Assembly: GCA_964354445.1 (NCBI GenBank)
Contig: CAYGZT010000025.1
Coordinates: forward strand, 1 to 15,338
Length of the DNA: 15,338 nt
DNA from: CAYGZT01 sp964354445
GTDB lineage: Bacteria > Patescibacteriota > Minisyncoccia > UBA6257 > JAGOQP01
Direction of reading: 5' to 3'
Positions 1 to 5,905 of the stretch are shown here, in pieces. The notes beneath the pieces are model-generated. The model searched no databases, had not been told where the DNA came from, and saw nothing but the letters and a program-made list of their open reading frames with translations. How positions within the stretch are numbered: position 1 is the stretch's first letter; each line of letters opens with the position of its first letter. The position numbers and the translations under genes were made by a program.

Positions 1-1439
1 CAACGCTGATTGCGTTGGCCGTGCTGTCGATGTTCCTTCCGGTTGCGGTGGCGGTGTTCATTATCCTCTTTGACCTCTACTGGTTTCTCAAGACCGTGTA
101 TCTTGCGTTGCACCTGCGCTTGAGTTTCTCGGCGATGCGCGCGAACCTTTCGATCGACTGGCGAGTGCGGCTTGAGGAAAATCCAAATACCACACCGCGC
201 TGGAAAAATCTCTGGCACCTGGTGATACTTCCGATGTACGCGGAACCTTATACGGTGGTCAGCGAGACGTTTGAGCGGCTCATACAGGCAAACTATCCCT
301 TGAAAAAACTGATTGTGGTACTGGCGACCGAGGAACGGGCTGGTGAAGGTACGCAGGAAACAGCGCGGCGCATAACCGATGTGTACAAAGAACGCTTCGG
401 ACACTTTATTGTCACCACGCATCCCGCGGACATCGAAGGGGAGCTCTCCGGCAAGGGTTCAAATCAGGCATGGGCGGCAAAGGTTGTAAAAAAACAACTG
501 ATAGACCCGGTTGGTATTCCCTATAAAAACATCATTGTCTCCGTGTTTGATGTGGACACGCAGGTGTATCCGGAATACTTTGGTATTCTCACGTATAAAT
601 TTCTGACCGCCGAAAAACCGCTGCGTTCAAGCTTCCAGCCGGTGCCGTTGTTTCTTAACAATATCTACCAGGCGCCGGCGCTGGCACGGCTGATCGGATT
701 CTCCTCAACGTTCTGGCATCTGATGCAGCAGTCGCGCCCCGAGCGGCTCACGACGTTTTCATCTCACGCGATGCCGTTTCGGGCGCTGGTGGACATCGGA
801 TTCTGGCAGACGCATATGGTGTCGGAAGATTCGCGGATATTTTGGCAGTGCTTCATCCATTACGGAGGCGACTGGCGCGCCGTGCCGCTCCTGTACCCGG
901 TATCGATGGACGCGAATGCGGCACCGGCGTTCTGGCAAACGCTCAAAAATTTGTACAAACAGCAGCGGCGGTGGGGATGGGGAGCGGAAAACATCGCGTA
1001 TCTGCTGTCCGGATTCCGTGCCAGCAACAACATTCCGAGCCGCACGAAACGTTTTTGGAGTTTTGTGGTCGTTGAAGGATTTCACTCGTGGGCGACCAAT
1101 GCGCTCATCATATTCGCGCTCGGCTGGCTTCCGGTAATTGCGGGCGGCAGCGCGTTCCGCACCACGGTGCTGGCGTACAACCTTCCGGACGTGACGCGCT
1201 GGATTATGACCATTGCGTCGCTGGGCATCGTGTTCTCCGCGGTTCTGTCTCTGATGCTGCTCCCGCCTAAATCCCAGCGGCTCAAAAAAATAAACGCCGT
1301 GTGGTACCTGATTTCGTGGATTCTGATGCCTCTGACGCTGATTATTTTTGGCTCGATTCCGGCGCTCGAGGCCCAGACGCGGCTGGCTCTTTCGGGAAAA
1401 TGGCGGCTGGATTTCTGGGTAACGCCGAAGCACAGGTAA
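1..1439 (+). CDS. Membrane glycosyltransferase, GT2 type (5' partial)
   Basis: Probable processive or polyisoprenoid-dependent glycosyltransferase of the GT2/GT-A superfamily, acting at the inner face of the membrane on envelope polysaccharide. The frame is open to the left window edge, so the true start is probably outside; the first internal start-like codon is TTG at 15, and residues below count from it. A hydrophobic N-terminal segment (about 1-33) precedes the catalytic domain. GT2 signatures are visible: GKGSN near 147-150, the DVD metal/nucleotide-sugar motif at 179-181, an ED pair at 271-272 (likely base) and QQRRW at 316-320, the Q-x-x-R-W motif of processive GT2 enzymes. Hydrophobic stretches from about 355 to 450 look like three membrane segments. 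The family call is secure from the motifs; substrate and product cannot be read from sequence. tsaD follows 36 nt downstream on the same strand. Confidence 0.85.
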   Translation, partial: TLIALAVLSMFLPVAVAVFIILFDLYWFLKTVYLALHLRLSFSAMRANLSIDWRVRLEENPNTTPRWKNLWHLVILPMYAEPYTVVSETFERLIQANYPLKKLIVVLATEERAGEGTQETARRITDVYKERFGHFIVTTHPADIEGELSGKGSNQAWAAKVVKKQLIDPVGIPYKNIIVSVFDVDTQVYPEYFGILTYKFLTAEKPLRSSFQPVPLFLNNIYQAPALARLIGFSSTFWHLMQQSRPERLTTFSSHAMPFRALVDIGFWQTHMVSEDSRIFWQCFIHYGGDWRAVPLLYPVSMDANAAPAFWQTLKNLYKQQRRWGWGAENIAYLLSGFRASNNIPSRTKRFWSFVVVEGFHSWATNALIIFALGWLPVIAGGSAFRTTVLAYNLPDVTRWIMTIASLGIVFSAVLSLMLLPPKSQRLKKINAVWYLISWILMPLTLIIFGSIPALEAQTRLALSGKWRLDFWVTPKHR

Positions 1440-1442
1440 GTA

Positions 1443-1470
1443 AAAAGTTAAAAGTGAAAAGTTGAAAGTC
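1443..1470. repeat. Four tandem copies of a 7-nt AAAAGTT-like unit
   Basis: Between the glycosyltransferase stop and the tsaD ATG there are four consecutive heptamers: AAAAGTT, AAAAGTG, AAAAGTT, GAAAGTC. They fill nearly the whole 36-nt gap. This is a short simple repeat; whether it affects tsaD translation is unknown. Confidence 0.8.
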
Positions 1471-1475
1471 GGAAC

Positions 1476-2489
1476 ATGACTATTTTAGCCATAGAAACGA
1501 GTTGTGACGAAACGGCTCTGGCGATTGTGGAAGCACGGGGAGGGCTCGCACGTCCCCGGTTTACAGTTGTTAAAAGCGTTGTCGCGTCGCAGGTGAAAGT
1601 TCATGCTCCGTTTGGAGGCGTGGTGCCGTCGCTTGCAAAAAGAGAACACATTCGGAATTTACCGATACTTTTGCGTAGAGTCGTAAGCGGAACATTGAAG
1701 GTTAAGAGTATTGATGTGATTGCAGTCACTGTCGGTCCCGGGCTGGAGCCGGCGCTCTGGACCGGAATTGAGTTTGCAAAGAAACTCGCCGCAAAGTGGA
1801 AGAAACCGCTCATTGGTGCCAGTCATCTGGAAGGACATTTGTACAGTTTTTTGCTGGGACAAAAAACGAGTCGAAAGTTGTTTCCCGCAATTGCGCTCAT
1901 TGTCAGCGGGGGACACACGATTCTTGCGCTGATGAAAAACTTGAATGAGTACAAGAAACTGGGGGAGACGCTTGACGATGCGGCTGGTGAGTCGTTTGAC
2001 AAGGTGGCTCGGTTGCTGGGACTTGGGTACCCCGGCGGACCGGCGCTGGAAAAACTTGCGCGCTCGGGCAACCCAGACGCGATTCCGTTTCCTTCCCCGA
2101 TGATTCATCAGAAGAACTACAATTTCAGCTATTCGGGACTCAAGACGGCGGTGCTGTACTACGTGCGCGACCATAGCGATGCGATTAAAGCTGACGTAGC
2201 GGCGTCGTTTCAGCGCGCGGCGTTTGATGTAGTGGTTAAAAAGACGGCGCGTGCGGCGCGCGAGTTTGGTGCAAGAACGATCGTCGTCGGCGGAGGCGTG
2301 GCGGCGAACAGGACGCTCGTGAGAATGATGCGCCGAGCCGTGCGCGATGTACGGCTGTCGATTCCCGTCGTTGTACCGCCGATGAGGTACTGTATGGACA
2401 ACGCCGTGATGATTGCGGCGGCGGCGTACATTGATCATGTGCGGGGGAAGAAACATCCGCTCAGAGCAAATGGAACGCTTAGTTTGTAA
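1476..2489 (+). CDS. tsaD: tRNA N6-adenosine threonylcarbamoyltransferase TsaD
   Basis: TsaD (Gcp/Kae1/YgjD, ASKHA fold) transfers threonylcarbamoyl from TC-AMP to A37 of ANN-decoding tRNAs to form t6A; in bacteria it works with TsaB and TsaE. The 337-aa length is typical. Visible signatures: N-terminal ETSCDETA nucleotide-binding start; HLEGH at 117-121 giving the two metal-binding histidines; SGGHT; the GETLDDAAGESFDKVARLLGLGYPGGP block; the YSGLKTAV motif; GGGVAANRTL; and the C-terminal metal aspartate D308 in CMDNA. The ATG at 1476 gives the family N-terminus directly; only a weak GGAA lies just before it. No tsaB or tsaE is in the window. Nothing looks damaged. Confidence 0.97.
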   Translation: MTILAIETSCDETALAIVEARGGLARPRFTVVKSVVASQVKVHAPFGGVVPSLAKREHIRNLPILLRRVVSGTLKVKSIDVIAVTVGPGLEPALWTGIEFAKKLAAKWKKPLIGASHLEGHLYSFLLGQKTSRKLFPAIALIVSGGHTILALMKNLNEYKKLGETLDDAAGESFDKVARLLGLGYPGGPALEKLARSGNPDAIPFPSPMIHQKNYNFSYSGLKTAVLYYVRDHSDAIKADVAASFQRAAFDVVVKKTARAAREFGARTIVVGGGVAANRTLVRMMRRAVRDVRLSIPVVVPPMRYCMDNAVMIAAAAYIDHVRGKKHPLRANGTLSL

Positions 2490-2499
2490 CCGTGCTTGT

Positions 2500-2531
2500 A
2501 AAAAAGAAACGCGCCGGCTGCTTCCGGCGCG
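2500..2531 (-). terminator. Intrinsic terminator of the minus-strand 94-aa gene
   Basis: CGCGCCGG (2510-2517) and CCGGCGCG (2524-2531) form a perfect 8-bp GC stem with a 6-nt loop. Read on the minus strand it is followed at once by TTTCTTTTTT (2509 down to 2500), and it begins 24 nt after the stop of the minus-strand gene. On the plus strand the right flank has no T-run, so it serves the minus-strand gene and not tsaD. Confidence 0.85.
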
Positions 2532-2554
2532 GATGCTTGCGAGCGGTGTGAACG

Positions 2555-2839
2555 CTACTCAAAAACGAAAGTGCAGTAATCCTCTCCGTGGTTCTCCATC
2601 CTCGGCGCGAACCCAGTGAGATGCCCTATCAGGGTAGCGATCTCGACGAAGTCCTGCGGCGAGCGGATGCAGTTCATCCTGAGCTTGTTGTCACCCATCC
2701 TGCCGGGGTTTCCGAAGTGGACTCTGACGGCAGGATGAGGATGTGGGCATACAAGGACAGCGCGTGCCCTCTCGTCCCACACCAGGCGGAAACCTTTCTG
2801 AAATTCCACCGTGCGTCCTTCCTCCGTGACGAGGCTCAT
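2555..2839 (-). CDS. Hypothetical 94-aa protein, free-standing cistron
   Basis: I do not recognise a family. The 94-aa product starts MSLVTEEGRTVEF and ends TFVFE, is of mixed charge, has no signal peptide, membrane segment or clear repeat, and carries a proline/histidine patch (CPHPHP) near residues 31-36 plus two further cysteines. It is rated real because all gene signals are present on this strand: an AAGGAG Shine-Dalgarno (2847-2852) 7 nt before ATG, a sigma70-like promoter at 2863-2891, and a strong terminator 24 nt after the stop. It runs opposite to its neighbours and converges with tsaD, so it is expressed on its own. A plus-strand frame over the same bases (2588-2956) has no comparable signals. 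Confidence 0.8.
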   Translation of the reverse strand: MSLVTEEGRTVEFQKGFRLVWDERARAVLVCPHPHPAVRVHFGNPGRMGDNKLRMNCIRSPQDFVEIATLIGHLTGFAPRMENHGEDYCTFVFE

Positions 2840-2862
2840 GATCGCTCTCCTTTCTGGATAAT

Positions 2863-2891
2863 GCTATACCATTGTATTACCTTGTCGTCAA
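2863..2891 (-). promoter_or_regulatory. Sigma70-like promoter for the 94-aa gene
   Basis: On the minus strand TTGACG (2891-2886, 5 of 6 consensus) lies 17 nt from TATAGC (2868-2863). The predicted transcript start near 2856 leaves a leader of about 17 nt that just holds the AAGGAG ribosome site. Confidence 0.7.
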
Positions 2892-2911
2892 ATATCTTTC
2901 GCGTCACGTCT

Positions 2912-2939
2912 TTGTGTAACGATATGAGTCGGGTATGCT
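2912..2939 (+). promoter_or_regulatory. Possible promoter for glycosylase-rodA-mltG
   Basis: TTGTGT (2912-2917), 16-nt spacer, TATGCT (2934-2939). Both boxes are only partial matches. If used, transcription starts near 2946, after the ATG at 2935, which favours the ATG at 2965 as the glycosylase start. It would be divergent from the 94-aa gene promoter. Confidence 0.35.
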
Positions 2940-2964
2940 TGAAGCGGGCCAAATAGTCATTTCT

Positions 2965-3555
2965 ATGCGGACAAAAAAAGTTCTTTTACCGTCATTCTTC
3001 ATGCACTTAAGTACGCGCGTAGCACCCCTGCTTCTGGGAAAAGTTTTGGCGCGGCGGATAGGAAGAAGAACGTACTACTGCATTATCACCGAAACCGAGG
3101 CGTACGAAGGGTCTGGCGACAAGGCGTCTCATGCCTCGCGCGGCAAAACAAAACGCAACGCGCCGATGTTTAAACGCGGCGGCATCTGGTACGTGTACTT
3201 CGTCTATGGGATGCACTGGATGCTTAATGCGGTGACAGACAAAGAACGCCGACCGTCTGCCGTGCTGATCCGCGCGGGAGTACTCGTTGACAGAAACTGC
3301 AGACCCTTTCGCGTTCTTCGAGGACCTGCGGTGTTGACGAAAGCACTGCATATCACGAAGATGCAGAACGGGAAGGTAATCGACAGACCGTCCCATTTGT
3401 GGATTGAGGACTGGAAGATTAACGTCAGAAGGTCGGACATCAAAAAAGGCCCGCGCGTCGGCGTTGGTTATGCCGGCAGATGGGCGAGAACCCCTTGGCG
3501 GTTCTTTATTCACGCTCCACGATTTACTATGCTTAGCTCATGCCACATGCGCTGA
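2965..3555 (+). CDS. 3-methyladenine DNA glycosylase, AAG/MPG family
   Basis: Monofunctional base-excision-repair glycosylase (Pfam Pur_DNA_glyco type) that releases alkylated purines such as 3-methyladenine and hypoxanthine. Using the ATG at 2965 (196 aa) the protein opens with MRTKKVLLPSFF, matching the usual family N-terminus; an ATG at 2935 would add ten residues (206 aa) but sits in a candidate -10 box. Key motifs: TETEAYEG, whose second Glu and Tyr correspond to human AAG E125 (catalytic) and Y127; ASH, whose His corresponds to H136; then YVYFVYGMHWMLN with the conserved Tyr and Asn of the binding pocket; then RGPAVLTKAL. The C-terminus is complete and overlaps the rodA start by 16 nt, so the two genes are probably translationally coupled. 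Confidence 0.93.
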   Translation: MRTKKVLLPSFFMHLSTRVAPLLLGKVLARRIGRRTYYCIITETEAYEGSGDKASHASRGKTKRNAPMFKRGGIWYVYFVYGMHWMLNAVTDKERRPSAVLIRAGVLVDRNCRPFRVLRGPAVLTKALHITKMQNGKVIDRPSHLWIEDWKINVRRSDIKKGPRVGVGYAGRWARTPWRFFIHAPRFTMLSSCHMR

Positions 3556-4610
3556 AAAACATCGACTGGCAGCTTTTCGGAGCGATCGGCATTTTGATAA
3601 GTGCCGGAATGTTGAGCTTGCTCTCCTCAAGCCCCGATTTTTTTTCAAAACAGCTCGTATGGATAGTGATGTCGGCGGCGGCTGCGGGCATGCTTTTGTT
3701 TGTTGATCTGCGCTCGTTTCTTGCAAGCCGCTGGTATGTGGGAGGATTGTACATGCTTACCGTCGGTCTGTTGGTAATAACGCTCCTGTTTGCTCCTCAA
3801 ATCAAGGGAAATCGCGCGTGGCTCGCCCTCGGGCCGTTTCAGTTTCAACCGTCGGAGTTTGCCAAGGTGGCGCTGGTGATTGTGCTCGCGCACTACTTTT
3901 CCAAGCGGCACGTGGGTATTGCGCGCTGGAAAACTATCGGGGGATCGTTTGCGTACGCCGCTTTACCGGCGGCGCTCGTTGCCGTTCAGCCGGATTTGGG
4001 ATCAGCGCTGATTTTAGGAATTATCTGGTTCGGGTTCGTACTCGCCTCGGGTATTCCGCTGCGGCGTCTGGCGGTTGCGGCGATCGTGTTTGGTATTGCG
4101 TTTGTGCTGATGTGGTCGTATGTATTGCGCGATTACCAAAAGGCGCGTGTCAGAGCGCTGTTTGAACCCGAACAGGATCCCCTGGGGGTAAATTACAGCG
4201 TCATTCAGTCAAAGATCGCCATCGGATCGGGGGGATGGTTTGGCAAAGGTTTCCGGCAGGGGACGCAGGTTCAGTTGGGATTTTTGCCTGAAGCGCACAA
4301 CGATTTTATTTTTGCAGCGATTGCCGAGGAGGGAGGATTGGTTGCCGTTGCGTTGGTTACGGGAACGTTTCTGTTTATGTTTGCGCGTATATTAACGATG
4401 GGGGTGCGCGCGTCGGGCAATTTTTTCAAGTTTGCGTCGCTGGGAGCCGTTGCGTTCTTTTTGGGACAGTTTGTGCTGCACGTGGGGTCGAACGTCGGAT
4501 TTCTGCCGGTGGTGGGTACGACACTTCCTTTTATCAGCTACGGTGGCTCGAGCATAATGGCGGGTATGATAATGGTCGGAATTTTGCAATCGGTATATGC
4601 GAGAGAGTAA
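3540..4610 (+). CDS. rodA: Peptidoglycan glycosyltransferase RodA (SEDS family)
   Basis: SEDS-family polytopic membrane polymerase that uses lipid II to build glycan strands, normally with a class B PBP in the elongation complex. The 356-aa length and about ten hydrophobic segments fit. Motifs: NIDW at the N-terminus, GNRAWLALGPFQFQPSEFAK (90-109), QPDLGSA (150-156), DYQKAR (198-203), NYSVIQSKIAIGSGG, then QLGFLPEAHNDFIF, whose Asp255 lines up with the catalytic SEDS aspartate, and the C-terminal PFISYGGSS. The QLGFLPE-x-H-x-DF form favours RodA over FtsW. The start lies inside the end of the glycosylase gene and has no clear Shine-Dalgarno, which suggests coupling. mltG begins 6 nt after the stop. 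No partner PBP2 or mreBCD is in the window. Confidence 0.94.
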   Translation: MPHALKNIDWQLFGAIGILISAGMLSLLSSSPDFFSKQLVWIVMSAAAAGMLLFVDLRSFLASRWYVGGLYMLTVGLLVITLLFAPQIKGNRAWLALGPFQFQPSEFAKVALVIVLAHYFSKRHVGIARWKTIGGSFAYAALPAALVAVQPDLGSALILGIIWFGFVLASGIPLRRLAVAAIVFGIAFVLMWSYVLRDYQKARVRALFEPEQDPLGVNYSVIQSKIAIGSGGWFGKGFRQGTQVQLGFLPEAHNDFIFAAIAEEGGLVAVALVTGTFLFMFARILTMGVRASGNFFKFASLGAVAFFLGQFVLHVGSNVGFLPVVGTTLPFISYGGSSIMAGMIMVGILQSVYARE

Positions 4611-4616
4611 ATAACT

Positions 4617-5603
4617 ATGGCGCGGACGGTTGTTGTATACGTCGTCGCACTCACGGCGCTGGTAGCGGCACTGTGGGTGTTTGGGCAGTTTTTTTCGGCT
4701 TCCACCGCAAACGAAGCGGAAGTCCGATTTGTCATTGAACCGAATCAGAGTGTGTTTGATATCGGGAAAAAACTCGCTCAACAGGAGATTATATCTTCTC
4801 CCTCGCTGTTTGTGTTCTATTCTCTCATGTCGGGCAACTTCTCCCGCTTTCAGCCGGGCGCGTATTCCATCCCGCCCTTGCTTGATATCCGGGACATTAT
4901 AAGCCGTCTGGTGCAGGGACCGGCGGAGGTAGAGGTGGTTATCGTGCCCGGTATGACGCTTGCGGAGATTGACCGTCTCCTCACGGAGGAAGGAGTTTTG
5001 GACGACGATATGCTTGCCGATGTCGAGTCGTCGGCGCTTGCGCGCCGCCTTGCGTTTCTGGGCACGGCATCGACTCTTGAGGGATTTTTAATGCCCGACA
5101 CGTATCGATTCTATCTTTCGTCCACGCCCCAGGCGGTTGCCGAGACGATGCTTGAAAACTTCGCACGAAAAACAGAGAAGCTCTTGGGGAATCGGAGCGA
5201 TGTTACAAAGATCGTTACCGTTGCATCGATGATAGAAAAAGAGGTTGTTTTTGACCAAGACAAACCGCTGGTGGCGGGCATCATATACAATCGTCTTGCC
5301 ATCAATATGCCGCTTCAAATCGACGCGGCGGTTGTGTACGGAATCTGCGGCGGTGCTTTTCTTAACTGTCCGCCGCTTACGCGTGGCAATTTTGCCGCGG
5401 ATACACCCTACAATACGTATCTTTATAAAGGACTGCCGCCGACGCCCATTTCAAATCCTTCTGTGGGTTCAATTGAAGCAGCTGCGCATCCGCGTACGAC
5501 ATCGTACTTCTATTATCTTTCCGATCGCGCGACGAAAAAAACTTATTTCAGCACGACGCTGGAAGAGCATAACGAGAAACGGGCGCGCTACCTTGGATTG
5601 TAA
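4617..5603 (+). CDS. mltG: Endolytic murein transglycosylase MltG (YceG-like)
   Basis: Membrane-anchored lytic transglycosylase that cuts nascent glycan strands inside the chain and is thought to set their length. One N-terminal membrane segment (about 5-28) is followed by an extracytoplasmic region: a LysM-like part around 35-110 (VRFVIEPNQSVFDIGKKL), then the YceG catalytic domain. Signatures: LEGFLMPDTYRF (154-165), ASMIEKE (203-209) with E207 at the position of the catalytic Glu, GIIYNRL, MPLQIDAAVVYG (231-242) and the C-terminal YNTYLYKGLPPTPISNPS block followed by AAAHP. The 328-aa length is normal. It shares a transcription unit with rodA (6-nt gap), pairing a glycan polymerase with a strand-cutting enzyme. 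Confidence 0.94.
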   Translation: MARTVVVYVVALTALVAALWVFGQFFSASTANEAEVRFVIEPNQSVFDIGKKLAQQEIISSPSLFVFYSLMSGNFSRFQPGAYSIPPLLDIRDIISRLVQGPAEVEVVIVPGMTLAEIDRLLTEEGVLDDDMLADVESSALARRLAFLGTASTLEGFLMPDTYRFYLSSTPQAVAETMLENFARKTEKLLGNRSDVTKIVTVASMIEKEVVFDQDKPLVAGIIYNRLAINMPLQIDAAVVYGICGGAFLNCPPLTRGNFAADTPYNTYLYKGLPPTPISNPSVGSIEAAAHPRTTSYFYYLSDRATKKTYFSTTLEEHNEKRARYLGL

Positions 5604-5704
5604 CACTGCGACGCGGATTGCTGCGGATTGTGTGCATAAAAAAGCATCCGTTTGTGTGAGAGAGTCAGCGCTGCCGCGTAACAACAGGATATTCACATTA
5701 CCAC

Positions 5705-5733
5705 TTGACGCTCGCCAAGCTCTCTGGTACCAT
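5705..5733 (+). promoter_or_regulatory. Sigma70-like promoter of rpoBC
   Basis: TTGACG (5705-5710, 5 of 6) with an exact 17-nt spacer to TACCAT (5728-5733, 4 of 6). Predicted start near 5740. It is the best promoter match in the mltG-rpoB gap. Confidence 0.6.
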
Positions 5734-5765
5734 TCACGTAATTGTGGGACATGCGATGAAAAAGA

Positions 5766-5803
5766 GGCGCTCCCCTTTTGTGTGGGTTAAAACGCCCTTT
5801 TTT
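5766..5803 (+). terminator. Possible attenuator hairpin in the rpoB leader
   Basis: GGCG (5766-5769) and TTTT (5776-5779) can pair with AAAA (5789-5792) and CGCC (5793-5796), leaving a 6-nt bulge and a 9-nt loop. A run of six T (5798-5803) follows. This is terminator-like but weaker than the other terminators here because of the bulge. It lies between the predicted transcript start and rpoB, so it could attenuate rpoBC; it could also be a remnant with no role. Confidence 0.3.
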
Positions 5804-5880
5804 GTCATTCAGGGTTTTCTGCATCTAACAGCCGCTGCGGTGTCGCATCAATTCTAAAAAACTGTACCGCATCACCACAA

Positions 5881-5898
5881 CCTCCTGCCCGAGGGAGG
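5881..5898 (+). promoter_or_regulatory. rpoB ribosome site, possibly masked by CCTCC
   Basis: GGGAGGG (5893-5899) lies 6 nt before a TTG at 5906 and 21 nt before the ATG at 5921, so the ribosome site selects TTG. CCTCC at 5881-5885, itself a copy of the anti-SD core, can pair with GGAGG at 5894-5898 across an 8-nt loop, hiding the ribosome site in a short hairpin. Confidence 0.45.
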
Positions 5899-5905
5899 GT
5901 CTTTC

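Larger units (their letters stand above)
5604..5905 (+). promoter_or_regulatory. rpoB upstream region and leader
   Basis: A 302-nt stretch without a gene. It starts with a short direct repeat GCGGATTG (5613-5620 and 5623-5630) just after mltG, then holds the rpoB promoter (5705-5733), a terminator-like hairpin (5766-5803) and an SD-masking hairpin (5881-5898). The predicted rpoB leader is about 165 nt, long for this compact genome. I see no credible small ORF or RNA gene, and no clear terminator for mltG before the promoter. Confidence 0.6.

Noticed and set aside
2588..2956. Plus-strand 122-aa open frame opposite the 94-aa gene
   Set aside because: The minus-strand frame has promoter, SD and terminator; the plus frame has none and runs into the glycosylase start.
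5613..5630. GCGGATTG direct repeat after mltG
   Set aside because: Only two 8-bp copies 10 bp apart, no further structure; likely chance.
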